From Neoroseomonas eburnea (GTDB taxonomy: Bacteria; Pseudomonadota; Alphaproteobacteria; Acetobacterales; Acetobacteraceae), in NCBI RefSeq assembly GCF_018129005.1, contig NZ_JAAEDL010000011.1, forward strand, positions 62,001 through 126,000: 64,000 nt of DNA. Direction: 5' to 3'. Of the stretch, positions 7,570-15,290 are shown one piece after another. The notes under the pieces were generated by a model that was not told the DNA's origin, searched no databases, and was given only the letters and a program-made list of their open reading frames with translations. The first letter of the stretch is position 1, and each line of letters opens with the position of its first letter. The translations under genes and the position numbers were made by a program.

Positions 7570-8973
7570 ATGACACCGCCGCGCAATTCCAACGCCGCTC
7601 GCGACATCGCGAACGTGCTGCACCCCTACACCGATGCCAAGGCGCATCTGCAGAACGGCCCGCTGGTCATCACCCGCGGCAAGGGCGTGCGCATCTTCGA
7701 CGAGCAGGGCAAGGAATACATCGAGGCGCTGGCCGGGCTGTGGTGCGCCTCCCTCGGCTTCGACAACGAACGCCTGGTCAAGGCCGCGACCGACCAGATG
7801 CGCAAGCTGCCCTTCTATCACTCGTTCACGGCGAAGTCGCACGAGCCGATGATCGACCTGGCCGAGATGCTGATCGAGCGCGCCCCCGCGCCGATGAGCA
7901 AGGTGTTCTTCGGCAACTCCGGATCCGAGGCCAATGACTCGGCCCTCAAGATGATCTGGTACATGAACAATGCGCTCGGCCGGCCGAAGAAGAAGAAGGT
8001 CTTCGCGCGGCTGAAGGCGTATCACGGCATCACGCTGGCCGCCGCCTCGCTGACCGGCCTGCCGGCCAACCACAAGCTGTTCGACGCGCCGATCGCCGGC
8101 GGCCGCTTCGTCCATGTCGGCACGCCGCACTTCTACCACGAGGCCAAGCCGGGCGAGACCGAGGAAGCCTTCGCGACGCGCCTCGCCGAAGAACTGGAAG
8201 CGCGCATCATCGCCGAGGGCGGTGCCGAGGAATGCGCGGCCTTCTGGGCCGAGCCGGTGATGGGCGCGGGCGGCGTGATCGTGCCGCCGGCGACCTATTT
8301 CGAGAAGGTGCAGGCCGTGCTGAAGAAGTACGACATGCTCTTCGTCGCCGACGAGGTGATCTGCGGCTTCGGTCGCACCGGCAACTACTGGGGCTGCCAG
8401 ACCTTCAACATCAAGCCGGACATCCTGGTCTGCGCCAAGGCGCTGTCGTCGTCCTACCTGCCGATCTCGGCGGTGATGGTGAACGAGACCGTCTTCCAGG
8501 GCATCGCGGAAGGGTCTTCCGCCGTCGGCACCTGGGGCCATGGCTTCACCTATTCCGGCCACCCGGTCGCGGCCGCCGTCGCGATCGAGACGCTGAAGAT
8601 CTACGACGAGAGCAACATCGTCGCGCATGCGGCCGAGGTCGGCGCGCATATGCAGGCCGAACTCCGCCGCCGCTTCACCGACCATCCGCTGGTCGGCGAG
8701 GTCCGCGGCGTCGGCCTGATCGGCGCGATCGAGCTGAGCTCGGACAAGGCGGCGCGCAAGCCCATCGACCCGGCGAAGAAGGCCGGCGCGCGGCTGTGCA
8801 AGCTGGGCGAGGAACACGGCGTCATCCTGCGCGCCATGATCAACGACAGCATGGGCTTCTCCCCGCCGCTCGTGATCACCAAGGACGAGGTGACCGAGAT
8901 GCTGGACCGCGTCGGCCGCGCGCTGGACGCGCTCGCCGTCGAGCTGCGCCGCGAGAGCATCGCGGCGGTCTGA
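7570..8973 (+). CDS. Class III PLP aminotransferase (omega-amino acid/diamine:pyruvate type)
   Basis: A 467-residue fold-type I aminotransferase. It shows 'LAGLWCASLGF' near residue 57, 'FFGNSGSEANDSALKMIWY' (PLP phosphate binding), 'AYHGITLAAASLTGL', 'FVADEVICGFGRTGNYWG' (the Asp that pairs with the PLP nitrogen) and the Schiff-base Lys in 'DILVCAKALSSSYLPISAV'. This arrangement fits the omega-amino-acid/putrescine/GABA:pyruvate group. It is divergent from the molybdoenzyme gene, 122 bp away, and followed at short distance by an unrelated membrane gene. Exact substrate not determinable. Confidence 0.95.
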   Translation: MTPPRNSNAARDIANVLHPYTDAKAHLQNGPLVITRGKGVRIFDEQGKEYIEALAGLWCASLGFDNERLVKAATDQMRKLPFYHSFTAKSHEPMIDLAEMLIERAPAPMSKVFFGNSGSEANDSALKMIWYMNNALGRPKKKKVFARLKAYHGITLAAASLTGLPANHKLFDAPIAGGRFVHVGTPHFYHEAKPGETEEAFATRLAEELEARIIAEGGAEECAAFWAEPVMGAGGVIVPPATYFEKVQAVLKKYDMLFVADEVICGFGRTGNYWGCQTFNIKPDILVCAKALSSSYLPISAVMVNETVFQGIAEGSSAVGTWGHGFTYSGHPVAAAVAIETLKIYDESNIVAHAAEVGAHMQAELRRRFTDHPLVGEVRGVGLIGAIELSSDKAARKPIDPAKKAGARLCKLGEEHGVILRAMINDSMGFSPPLVITKDEVTEMLDRVGRALDALAVELRRESIAAV

Positions 8974-9020
8974 CCGCCGAACGCCCCGGCGCCGGGCGCG
9001 CCGGGGCACCCCCCGCCACC

Positions 9021-10259
9021 GTGTCCCCGACCGCCCCCGCCTTCCCGATCGCCGCGGCGCTCGCTGTCGCGCCGCTGGCCGTGGTGCTGCAATCCAAGGC
9101 GATGGCGCCGATCGGGCTGGTGGCGCTGGCCGTCGCGGTCATCGCGCATGTCCGCACCACGCGCACGCTGCCCTGGCCGCGCGGCCCGGTGGCCATGGCC
9201 GGCATCGCGCTCGGCCTGTGGGCGGCGGTGACGGCGATCTGGGCGATCGAGCCCGGACGCGCGCTGGGCTCCGGCCTTTCGCTCGCCGGCATGGCGCTGC
9301 TCGCAGCCGGGGCCGCCACTTCCGTTCAGGACAGCGACGAGCCTACCCGGCAGCGGCTGGTGCTGATGCTGGCCATCGGCCTCATCCTCGGCCTGGCGGC
9401 GGCGACAGTGGACGCGCTGACCGGCCACGCCATCCGCGCCGGGGTGCGCGGCTTGCGCGAGGTGCCGGCGACCCTCGTCTTCGGGCTGAAGCCGGCAGCC
9501 TCCGTCATGGCGCTGCTGTTGCCGCTCGCCATCGCCCTGCCCTGGCCCGTCCTGCCCCGCGCGCTGCTGTTGCTGGCCGGTGCGGCGGTGCTGGTGGCGC
9601 TGCCCGGCGACACCGCCAAGATCGCCGCCGTGCTCGGCCTCGCCGTCGCGGGCGCGACCGCGCTGGCGCCGTGCCTGGTGCCGCGGTTGCTGGGCGCGGG
9701 CCTGGCCGCCACCATCCTGGTCATGCCGCTGCTGGTCTCGGCCATCCCCTCCCTGCCGGTCGAGCGGCTGCCCGGTTCCGCCCTGCACCGCATGCTGATC
9801 TGGGACTTCACCGCAGCGCGCATCGCCCAACGGCCGGTGCTCGGCTGGGGCATGGAAGCCAGCCGCACCATCCCCGGCGGGCGCGACAACCCGCCCGCAG
9901 AGACCCTGGCCCGCATGCGCGTGACCGACCCCGCTTTGCTGCGGTGGTTCGCGGAACCGCATATCCAGATCCTGCCGCTCCATCCCCACAACGGCGCGCT
10001 GCAGATCTGGCTGGAACTCGGCGGCATCGGCGCGCTGATCGCCGCGGCGCTGGCCTGGCTGCTCGGCATGGCCGCGGCACGCGCGCCCTGCCCGCCGGCG
10101 GCTGCGGGGGCGCTGGCCTCGGCAGGGGTGACGGCGATGCTGTCCTTCGGCGCGTGGCAGGCGTGGTGGGTGGCGGCGATGCTGCTGGCGGCGACGGCCT
10201 GCGCGGCGCTGCCGGGGAGAGCCCTGCCCTCCCCGGAACCCCACCCGCCAAAGGCATGA
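9021..10259 (+). CDS. O-antigen ligase/polymerase-like membrane protein
   Basis: A 412-residue polytopic protein with about ten hydrophobic segments. The long periplasmic loop near residues 280-330 holds 'GWGMEASRTIPGG' and the family hallmark 'LHPHNGALQIWLELGGIGAL', typical of the Wzy/WaaL O-antigen ligase superfamily. It probably acts in LPS or exopolysaccharide assembly. The GTG start is chosen because it begins the first hydrophobic block; no clear ribosome site is visible, and a coupled start nearer the aminotransferase stop is possible. The last 16 or so codons coincide with a double-hairpin repeat (10212-10269), and the TGA falls in a hairpin loop. Confidence 0.85.
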   Translation: MSPTAPAFPIAAALAVAPLAVVLQSKAMAPIGLVALAVAVIAHVRTTRTLPWPRGPVAMAGIALGLWAAVTAIWAIEPGRALGSGLSLAGMALLAAGAATSVQDSDEPTRQRLVLMLAIGLILGLAAATVDALTGHAIRAGVRGLREVPATLVFGLKPAASVMALLLPLAIALPWPVLPRALLLLAGAAVLVALPGDTAKIAAVLGLAVAGATALAPCLVPRLLGAGLAATILVMPLLVSAIPSLPVERLPGSALHRMLIWDFTAARIAQRPVLGWGMEASRTIPGGRDNPPAETLARMRVTDPALLRWFAEPHIQILPLHPHNGALQIWLELGGIGALIAAALAWLLGMAAARAPCPPAAAGALASAGVTAMLSFGAWQAWWVAAMLLAATACAALPGRALPSPEPHPPKA

Positions 10260-10269
10260 AGGCCCTTGG
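10212..10269 (-). repeat. Double-hairpin module (leftward orientation) overlapping a gene end
   Basis: Hairpin 2 is CCGGGGAG/CTCCCCGG (10212-10219 with 10229-10236). Hairpin 1 is CCAAAGGC/GCCCTTGG (10248-10255 with 10262-10269, one mismatch). It pairs as an inverted copy with 10575-10632. The O-antigen-ligase stop (10257-10259) lies in the hairpin 1 loop. Confidence 0.75.
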
Positions 10270-10277
10270 AAACCATC

Positions 10278-10428
10278 ATGCCAGCGGCCGCTATTCGCGA
10301 CCGTTGGCATCCGGCTATTGGTGCCCTCAGTCGCCGGGCGCAAACATCCGGTCGGCTTGGCTTCGCCGCACCACCGGCGGGCCGCGGTCGCGGCCTCGGC
10401 ACGAGACAAGAACTCGTGCCGCTCGTAT
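10278..10428 (+). repeat. 151-bp dispersed element, copy 1
   Basis: Same length and same sequence as 31982-32132 (opposite strand) and 40660-40810; about 19 differences from the latter in a hand alignment. Ends are imperfect inverted repeats (ATGCCAGCGGC and GCCGCTCGTAT). An internal hairpin GGCACGAG/CTCGTGCC lies near the right end. It sits in the 426-bp gap 10260-10685 between the ligase and the polyprenyl synthase. The rest of that gap (10429-10574) shows no gene I can support. Confidence 0.85.
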
Positions 10429-10574
10429 CACTTGGCGCTGGGCAAGGCAGGCATTCCGCGGGGTCGAAGGACGCGCCGCGCCCGGAGCCCGGGATTCCTC
10501 CCGGGCGTCGCGCCCGCGGCGCGCTTCCTCGTTCCGGTGCGTCAGCCTCTGCCCGGCACCAGGTACCGGCCGGT

Positions 10575-10632
10575 CCAGGGTGCACCGCACCCTGGCGGGG
10601 TGAGGCTCGGAGAGGGGCAGCGCCCCTCTCCG
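10575..10632 (+). repeat. Double-hairpin module (rightward orientation)
   Basis: Hairpin 1 is CCAGGGTGC/GCACCCTGG (loop ACC). Hairpin 2 is CGGAGAGGGGC/GCCCCTCTCCG (loop AGC). Compared with copies at 695 and 18745 the stem bases differ on both sides yet still pair. It lies about 50 bp beyond the end of the polyprenyl synthase gene and may terminate its transcription. Confidence 0.85.
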
Positions 10633-10685
10633 ATCAACAGCGCCATAGGTTCGCGCGCATGGACGGCGCCTCTCCCGGGGATGCG

Positions 10686-11711
10686 CTACCGCGCCCGCTC
10701 GATCACGAAATCCACCACCGCCGCCAGCGCCTGCTTCTCCGCGCTGTCGCCGAACGGCGCCAGCGCCGCCAGCGCCTGGTCGCCATAGACGCGCGCCCGC
10801 GCGAGGGTGTCGTCCAGCGCCCCATGCAGGCGCATCAGCCTCAGCGCCTCGGCGAGGTCGCTGTCCCGCTGCTCGCGGTCCTCGACCGTGCGGCGCCAGA
10901 AGGCGCGTTCCGCCTCGTCCCCGCGCGCGAAGGCGAGCAGCACGGGCAGGGTGATCTTACCCTCGCGGAAATCGTCGCCGACAGTCTTGCCGAGCGCTTC
11001 CTGGTCCGCGTTGTAGTCCAGCGCATCGTCCACGAGCTGGAAGGCGATGCCGAGCGCCATGCCGAAATCGCGCAGCGCGGCCTGCAGCGGCGCCGGCTGG
11101 TCGGCCACCACGGCGCCCACTTCCGTCGCCGCCGCGAACAGCGCCGCGGTCTTGCCCTCGATGACTTTGAGATGCTGTTCCTCGGTCGTCGTGGTGTCGT
11201 TCTGGGTGATGAGCTGCAGCACCTCGCCCTCCGCGATCGTCACGGATGCGGCCGAAAGGATGCGCAGCACTTCGAGGTTGCCGTCCGCCACCATGAGCTG
11301 GAAGGCGCGCGAGAACAGGAAGTCCCCGACCAGCACCGAAGGCTTGTTGCCCCACAGCGCATTGGCGGAGGCCTGGCCGCGGCGCAGCGCGCTTTCGTCC
11401 ACCACGTCGTCGTGCAGCAGCGTGGCGGTGTGGATGAACTCGACGCAGGCGGCCAGGCCGACATGCCGGTCGCCGCGGTATCCGCACATGCGCGCGGCGG
11501 CGAGCGTCAGCAGCGGCCGCAGACGCTTGCCGCCGGCGGCGACGATATGCGCGGCGAGTTGCGGGATCAGCGCCACGTCGCTCTGCATGTTGTCGACGAT
11601 GAGGCGGTTGCAGGCCTCGAGATCGTCGCGCACGAGCTTCGTCAGCGTGGTCAGCGCGTCTTCCCCGCGCGGCGCCGGCGGGGCGACAAGCGGCGTGGCG
11701 GAAGCGCTCAC
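10686..11711 (-). CDS. ispB: Polyprenyl (octaprenyl-type) diphosphate synthase
   Basis: A 341-residue trans-prenyltransferase that extends farnesyl diphosphate with isopentenyl diphosphate to make the ubiquinone side chain. It has the first Asp-rich motif in 'TATLLHDDVVDES', the preceding 'GGKRLRPLLTLAAARM' substrate loop, and the second Asp-rich motif 'AFQLVDDALDYNAD'. The GTG start has an AGGAG site about 10 nt upstream; the longer open frame upstream lacks family sequence. It is divergent from the DUF2007-methyltransferase pair, the usual alphaproteobacterial arrangement. Chain length cannot be read from sequence alone. Confidence 0.95.
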   Translation of the reverse strand: MSASATPLVAPPAPRGEDALTTLTKLVRDDLEACNRLIVDNMQSDVALIPQLAAHIVAAGGKRLRPLLTLAAARMCGYRGDRHVGLAACVEFIHTATLLHDDVVDESALRRGQASANALWGNKPSVLVGDFLFSRAFQLMVADGNLEVLRILSAASVTIAEGEVLQLITQNDTTTTEEQHLKVIEGKTAALFAAATEVGAVVADQPAPLQAALRDFGMALGIAFQLVDDALDYNADQEALGKTVGDDFREGKITLPVLLAFARGDEAERAFWRRTVEDREQRDSDLAEALRLMRLHGALDDTLARARVYGDQALAALAPFGDSAEKQALAAVVDFVIERAR

Positions 11712-11798
11712 CCTTGCTCTTCTCCTGATGCGGCGCGCACCATAGTCAGCGACTGCCGGGGCGGCAAGCGCCGGAAAAACAAGGGATTCGCAAGCGGA

Positions 11799-12011
11799 AT
11801 GCGCGTCGTCGCCAATACCACGGACCCGGTCAGGCTGTCCTTCCTGCGCGCGCTGCTCGCCGATGCCGGGATCGAGACCTTCGTGCTCGACGCGCATATC
11901 AGCGCGGTGGAAGGCGGCATCGGCGCCTTCCCGCGCCGGCTGGCCGTGGCGACGGAGGATGAACCGCGCGCCCGCGCCGTGCTCGCGGAAGCCGGCGAGG
12001 CGACCACGTGA
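11799..12011 (+). CDS. DUF2007 (putative signal-transducing protein), 70 aa
   Basis: A small protein matching the DUF2007 pattern: 'MRVVANTTDPVRLSFLRALL...GIETFVLDAHISAVEGG' followed by 'PRRLAVATEDEPRARAVLAE'. The fold resembles a PII-like ferredoxin half; its role is unknown. Its stop overlaps the following methyltransferase start as GTGA, and a methyltransferase partner directly downstream is typical of this family in alphaproteobacteria. Confidence 0.85.
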   Translation: MRVVANTTDPVRLSFLRALLADAGIETFVLDAHISAVEGGIGAFPRRLAVATEDEPRARAVLAEAGEATT

Positions 12012-12739
12012 CCGGCATGACCGAGGACCTGCTGCTCGGCGGCCGCGTGCGGCTGCGCCAGCCGGTCAAGGGGTTCCGTGCCGGGCTGGATGCACTGCTG
12101 CTCGCCGCCTTCGTGCCGGCCCGGCCGGGCCAGCGCGTGCTGGAGGCCGGCTGCGGCAGCGGCGCGGTCTTCCTCTGCCTCGCCGCCCGCGTGCCGGGGC
12201 TCGCCATCGTGGCGGTCGAGCGGGAACCGGCCATGGCCGCGCTGGCACGCGATAACGCCGCGGCAAGCGGCGTCGCGGCGGAGGTGACCGACGGCGATGT
12301 TGCGGATGAGGGCCTGGTGCGCGCCCTGCCGCGCTGCGACCACGCCTTCGCCAATCCGCCCTATTGGCCGGGCGGTACGCCGCCGCCCGGCGCGGTGCGC
12401 CGCGCCGCCACGCATGAGGGCGGCGCCCGCCTCGAAGACTGGGCGCGATTCCTGGTTGTGCCGCTGCGGCAGGGCGGCACGGCGAGCCTGGTGCTGCCGG
12501 CCGCGCGCTTCGATGCCGGCGCCGCGGCATTGCGGGCGGCCGGCTGCGGCTCGCTGGTGCTGCTGCCGGTCGCGCCGCGGGCCGGCCTGCCGGCGAAGCG
12601 GGTGCTGCTGCGCGGCAGGAAGGGCGGGCGCGGGCCGGCGCGGCTGCTGCCGGCGCTGGCGTTGCACGAATCGGACGGGGGCTTCACGCCGGCGGCGGAG
12701 GCGGTGCTGCGCCACGCGGCCGGGCTCGAGGCGGCGTAG
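12008..12739 (+). CDS. N6-adenine methyltransferase, TrmN6-like
   Basis: A 243-residue class I SAM-dependent methyltransferase. 'VLEAGCGSGAVFLCLAARV' near residue 45 binds SAM and 'FANPPYWPGG' near residue 118 is the NPPY catalytic motif of amino-methylating enzymes. With 'LLGGRVRLRQPVKGFRAGLDALLLAAF' (in two parts) at the N-terminus it resembles tRNA1(Val) A37 N6-methyltransferases. I use the GTG overlapping the DUF2007 stop; ATG at 12017 is an equally good start. Confidence 0.88.
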   Translation: MTGMTEDLLLGGRVRLRQPVKGFRAGLDALLLAAFVPARPGQRVLEAGCGSGAVFLCLAARVPGLAIVAVEREPAMAALARDNAAASGVAAEVTDGDVADEGLVRALPRCDHAFANPPYWPGGTPPPGAVRRAATHEGGARLEDWARFLVVPLRQGGTASLVLPAARFDAGAAALRAAGCGSLVLLPVAPRAGLPAKRVLLRGRKGGRGPARLLPALALHESDGGFTPAAEAVLRHAAGLEAA

Positions 12740-12750
12740 CGGCGCGGATC

Positions 12751-12836
12751 GAGGGGGGCCTTGCCTCCTCGGGCTCCCCCAACAGGGGACTATGGTCCCC
12801 TGCACCCGCGGTGACTCGAATCGGCAAGTTCCAAGG
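12751..12836 (-). repeat. Double-hairpin module (leftward) after the methyltransferase gene
   Basis: An imperfect GC hairpin (12751-12770) is followed by the perfect stem CAGGGGAC/GTCCCCTG (12783-12790 with 12795-12802) and then CACCCGCGG...TTCCAAGG. A close copy is at 54765-54852. It starts 12 bp after the methyltransferase stop, consistent with a termination role. The remainder to 12940 shows nothing supportable. Confidence 0.8.
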
Positions 12837-12940
12837 TCGTTCTCGCCCTGGCGAGGAGGGTTCGAAGAAAGCTGGCCCCCGTCATGCCATCGGGTGAGCG
12901 AAACCGGGACGGGCGTCGCAGCGCATGCCCTGGCTCGCCG

Positions 12941-13228
12941 CTACTGGTCCTTCACCTCGGGGTGGCGCAGCAGCCACAGCCGCTCATGCGCCGCCACGAG
13001 GCTTTCGAGGTTCTTGCGACGGTTGGTGTCCGGCGAGGCGGGGCGGCGCGTCAGCATCATCTCGAGGATGCGGAGCAATTCCTCCGCCACCTCGAAATCC
13101 GCCTGGTCGCAGGCATGGTGGAACGCGATCAGGATCTTGTCCGAAAGGCGCCGCGTATGGCGCGGCGCGGGCGCGGCGCCACGGCCGGACTCCGGCGTGG
13201 ACCCGCCTTCCTGATCGTCCTCAGTCAT
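12941..13228 (-). CDS. Hypothetical protein, 95 aa, helical
   Basis: Not recognised. It starts with an acidic, flexible stretch (MTEDDQEGGS), followed by an amphipathic helical core ('LSDKILIAFHHACDQADFEVAEELLRILEMML') given here in prose as residues 28-59. The C-terminus is also helical. No signal peptide or membrane helix. The codon usage matches the neighbours, which supports coding. It may be a small cytoplasmic regulator, but nothing identifies a function. Confidence 0.72.
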   Translation of the reverse strand: MTEDDQEGGSTPESGRGAAPAPRHTRRLSDKILIAFHHACDQADFEVAEELLRILEMMLTRRPASPDTNRRKNLESLVAAHERLWLLRHPEVKDQ

Positions 13229-13328
13229 TCAGCCCCTCCGCCGCTGTGCGCGACCCATCTGCTCACGAGGCCACGACTCCGGCGCGGTGGACCATACAAG
13301 CCGGGCATGGGTTGCGGAACCCCGTGTG

Positions 13329-14003
13329 TCACAAAGCGCGAAGCTGGGCCGCGACGGCGGCCGCCATCGCCTCCGGCGTCGTCTCCGGGCGGAACAGGCT
13401 GCGCACCCGTCCGTCAGGCCCGACCAGGTAGATGAAGGAGGAATGGTCCATCAGATACTCGGTCGTGTCGCGCGGCTGCACCTTGGCATAGAAGACTCGA
13501 TAGGCTCGCGCCGCCTGGGCGATCTGCTCGGCGGTGCCCGTCAGCCCGATCATGCGCGGATGGAAGCGCGACACGTAGTCGGCCATGCCCGCCTGGGTGT
13601 CGCGCTCCGGGTCGATGGTGACGAAGACCGGCGTGACGCGCTCGCCCGCCGGGCCCATGGCGTCGAGCGCGGCGGCGACCGTGCCGAGCTCTGTCGGGCA
13701 GACATCGGGGCAATAGGTGTAGCCGAAATAGACCAGCAGCACGCGGCCGGCGAAATCGCGCTCGGTGACGGTGCGGCCGGTGTGGTCGACCAGCGTGAAG
13801 GGCCCGCCGAGCGCCACCCCCTGAGCGAGCTGGATGCCGCCGGCGGACGGCGCCGGCATCTCCATGCCGGTGATGGTGGCGATGCGGCGGAGGAAGGCGT
13901 CGGCGACCGACTCCCCAGGCGCCCGGCCGAACCAGGCCATGGCCCAGACGCCGCCGAGCAGCAGCACGAGAAGGACGGAGATGATGCGGACGGCGCGGAT
14001 CAT
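13329..14003 (-). CDS. SCO1/SenC family copper chaperone
   Basis: A 224-residue thioredoxin-fold protein that delivers copper to the CuA site of cytochrome c oxidase, or acts as a thiol-disulfide factor. One N-terminal membrane anchor (residues 6-25) places it in the periplasm. The copper-binding CxxxC is 'YCPDVCP' (Cys98, Cys102), and the third ligand is the His of 'LMDHSSFIYLVGPDG'. 'VTIDPERDT' is also typical. I start at MIRAVRIISV, since the upstream extension is Arg/Pro-rich and unlike the family. No oxidase genes are adjacent. Confidence 0.93.
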   Translation of the reverse strand: MIRAVRIISVLLVLLLGGVWAMAWFGRAPGESVADAFLRRIATITGMEMPAPSAGGIQLAQGVALGGPFTLVDHTGRTVTERDFAGRVLLVYFGYTYCPDVCPTELGTVAAALDAMGPAGERVTPVFVTIDPERDTQAGMADYVSRFHPRMIGLTGTAEQIAQAARAYRVFYAKVQPRDTTEYLMDHSSFIYLVGPDGRVRSLFRPETTPEAMAAAVAAQLRAL

Positions 14004-14100
14004 GATGCGCCGGAGATAGGCCCCGGGGTGCGGGGCGCGCAAGGGCGCCCTGCCCCTCACGGTGTCGCGCGCGGCGGGGAATGCCGCGCGCGCGGCCGCT

Positions 14101-15153
14101 TCAGTGCCGCACGCCCTCGATCGCGCCTTCGGGCTGCGGCGAGGAGAAGACGGAATCCGCGAAGGCCTCCTCCCAGGTGCCGGCCGTGCTGGCCTTGGAG
14201 TACTCCGTCGCACGGTTCTCGAAGAAGTTGGTGTGCTCGACCGCGTTCAGCATCTCGTCGAGCCAGGGCAGCGGGTTCTTCTCGATGTTGTAGAGCGGCT
14301 CGAGGCCGAGCTGTTGCAACCGGCGATCGGCGATGAAGCGGATGTACTCCTTGGTCTGCTTCGCATCGAGGCCCTGCACGCCGCCGAGCTCGAAGGCGAG
14401 GTCGATGAAGGCGTCCTCGTGGTCGACGATGGTCGCGCAGATCAGATAGAGGTCGCGCCGCAGCTCCTCGGTCCAGATCTCCGGGTTCTCCTGCACGAAG
14501 GTGCGGAACAGCCGGATGACGGACAGGCAGTGCAGCGTCTCGTCGCGCACCGACCAGGAGACGATCTGCCCCATGCCCTTCATCTTGTTGAAGCGCGGGA
14601 AGTTCATCAGGATCGCGAAGGAAGCGAAGAGCTGCAGGCCTTCGGTGAAGGCGCCGAAGGCCGCGAGGGTCTTGGCGATCTCGACCTTCGAATCGATCGA
14701 GAAGGTCTGCATGTAGTCGTACTTGTCCTTCATCTCCTTGTATTTGAGGAAGGCCGTGTACTCGATCTCCGGCATCCCGATGGTGTCGAGGAGATGGGAA
14801 TAGGCCGCGATATGGATCGTCTCGATGTTCGAGAAGGCGGACAGCATCATCAGCACTTCCGTCGGCTTGAACACCTGGGAGTAGTGCTTCATGTAGCAGT
14901 TGTTCACCTCGACATCGGCCTGGGTGAAGAAGCGGAAGATCTGTGTCAGCAGGTTCCGCTCGGCCTCGGTCAGGTTCTTCTGCCAGTCCTTGACGTCGTC
15001 CGCCATCGGGACTTCTTCGGGCAGCCAGTGGACACGCTGCTGGGTCAGCCAGGCGTCATAGGCCCAGGGATAGCGGAAGGGCTTGTAGACCGGGTTGGAG
15101 GTGAGAAGGTCGAACCTCACCGGCATTTCGTCGGTCGTGCTTCCGTCGGCCAT
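14101..15153 (-). CDS. nrdB: Class Ia ribonucleoside-diphosphate reductase, beta subunit
   Basis: The 350-residue radical-bearing subunit that works with NrdA to make deoxyribonucleotides. Metal and radical residues line up with the E. coli enzyme: Asp80 in 'FTQADVEVNN', Glu111 and His114 in 'ETIHIAAYSH', the radical Tyr118 in the same motif, and the second ligand set in 'SWSVRDETLHCL'. It therefore looks like an ordinary tyrosyl-radical subunit. The catalytic partner nrdA lies 3.7 kb away on the same strand with three unrelated genes between. Tandem NrdR-like boxes precede it. Confidence 0.96.
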   Translation of the reverse strand: MADGSTTDEMPVRFDLLTSNPVYKPFRYPWAYDAWLTQQRVHWLPEEVPMADDVKDWQKNLTEAERNLLTQIFRFFTQADVEVNNCYMKHYSQVFKPTEVLMMLSAFSNIETIHIAAYSHLLDTIGMPEIEYTAFLKYKEMKDKYDYMQTFSIDSKVEIAKTLAAFGAFTEGLQLFASFAILMNFPRFNKMKGMGQIVSWSVRDETLHCLSVIRLFRTFVQENPEIWTEELRRDLYLICATIVDHEDAFIDLAFELGGVQGLDAKQTKEYIRFIADRRLQQLGLEPLYNIEKNPLPWLDEMLNAVEHTNFFENRATEYSKASTAGTWEEAFADSVFSSPQPEGAIEGVRH

Positions 15154-15186
15154 GATGCCCCGCCCCTTCTGTCGCGATGGCCGCTT

Positions 15187-15234
15187 CTACCATGACTGGT
15201 AGAGGCGGTAAATTTCAGCCACAAGACTTGGTGG
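15187..15234 (-). promoter_or_regulatory. Tandem NrdR-like boxes upstream of nrdB
   Basis: Two 16-bp palindromes, CTACCATGACTGGTAG (15187-15202) and CCACAAGACTTGGTGG (15219-15234), begin exactly 32 bp apart, about three helical turns, the spacing known for NrdR box pairs. They start 34 bp upstream of the nrdB start codon. The second closely follows the NrdR consensus ACAC-A-A-n-T-GTGT. NrdR is an ATP-cone zinc-ribbon repressor of ribonucleotide reductase genes; its gene is not in the window. Confidence 0.7.
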
Positions 15235-15290
15235 TGCATGGGTTTCGGCGGCGACTCGCGCGTCGCCGCCGAGCCGCCGGTGGCGCCGAC

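Noticed and set aside
3705-7607. Single open frame of 1300 codons spanning the PhoX-like and molybdoenzyme genes
   Set aside because: The 5' part is out of frame with the real molybdoenzyme; only the 3' part (from 5135) is the PhoX-like protein. It is not a fusion.
10278-10428. Interpretation of the 151-bp element as a degenerate insertion sequence
   Set aside because: There is no transposase remnant, no target-site duplication and identical length in all copies; a MITE or 3' RNA element fits better.
10327-10590. Minus-strand frame in the gap after the O-antigen-ligase gene
   Set aside because: It reads through the 151-bp repeat and hairpin modules and shows no protein-like pattern.
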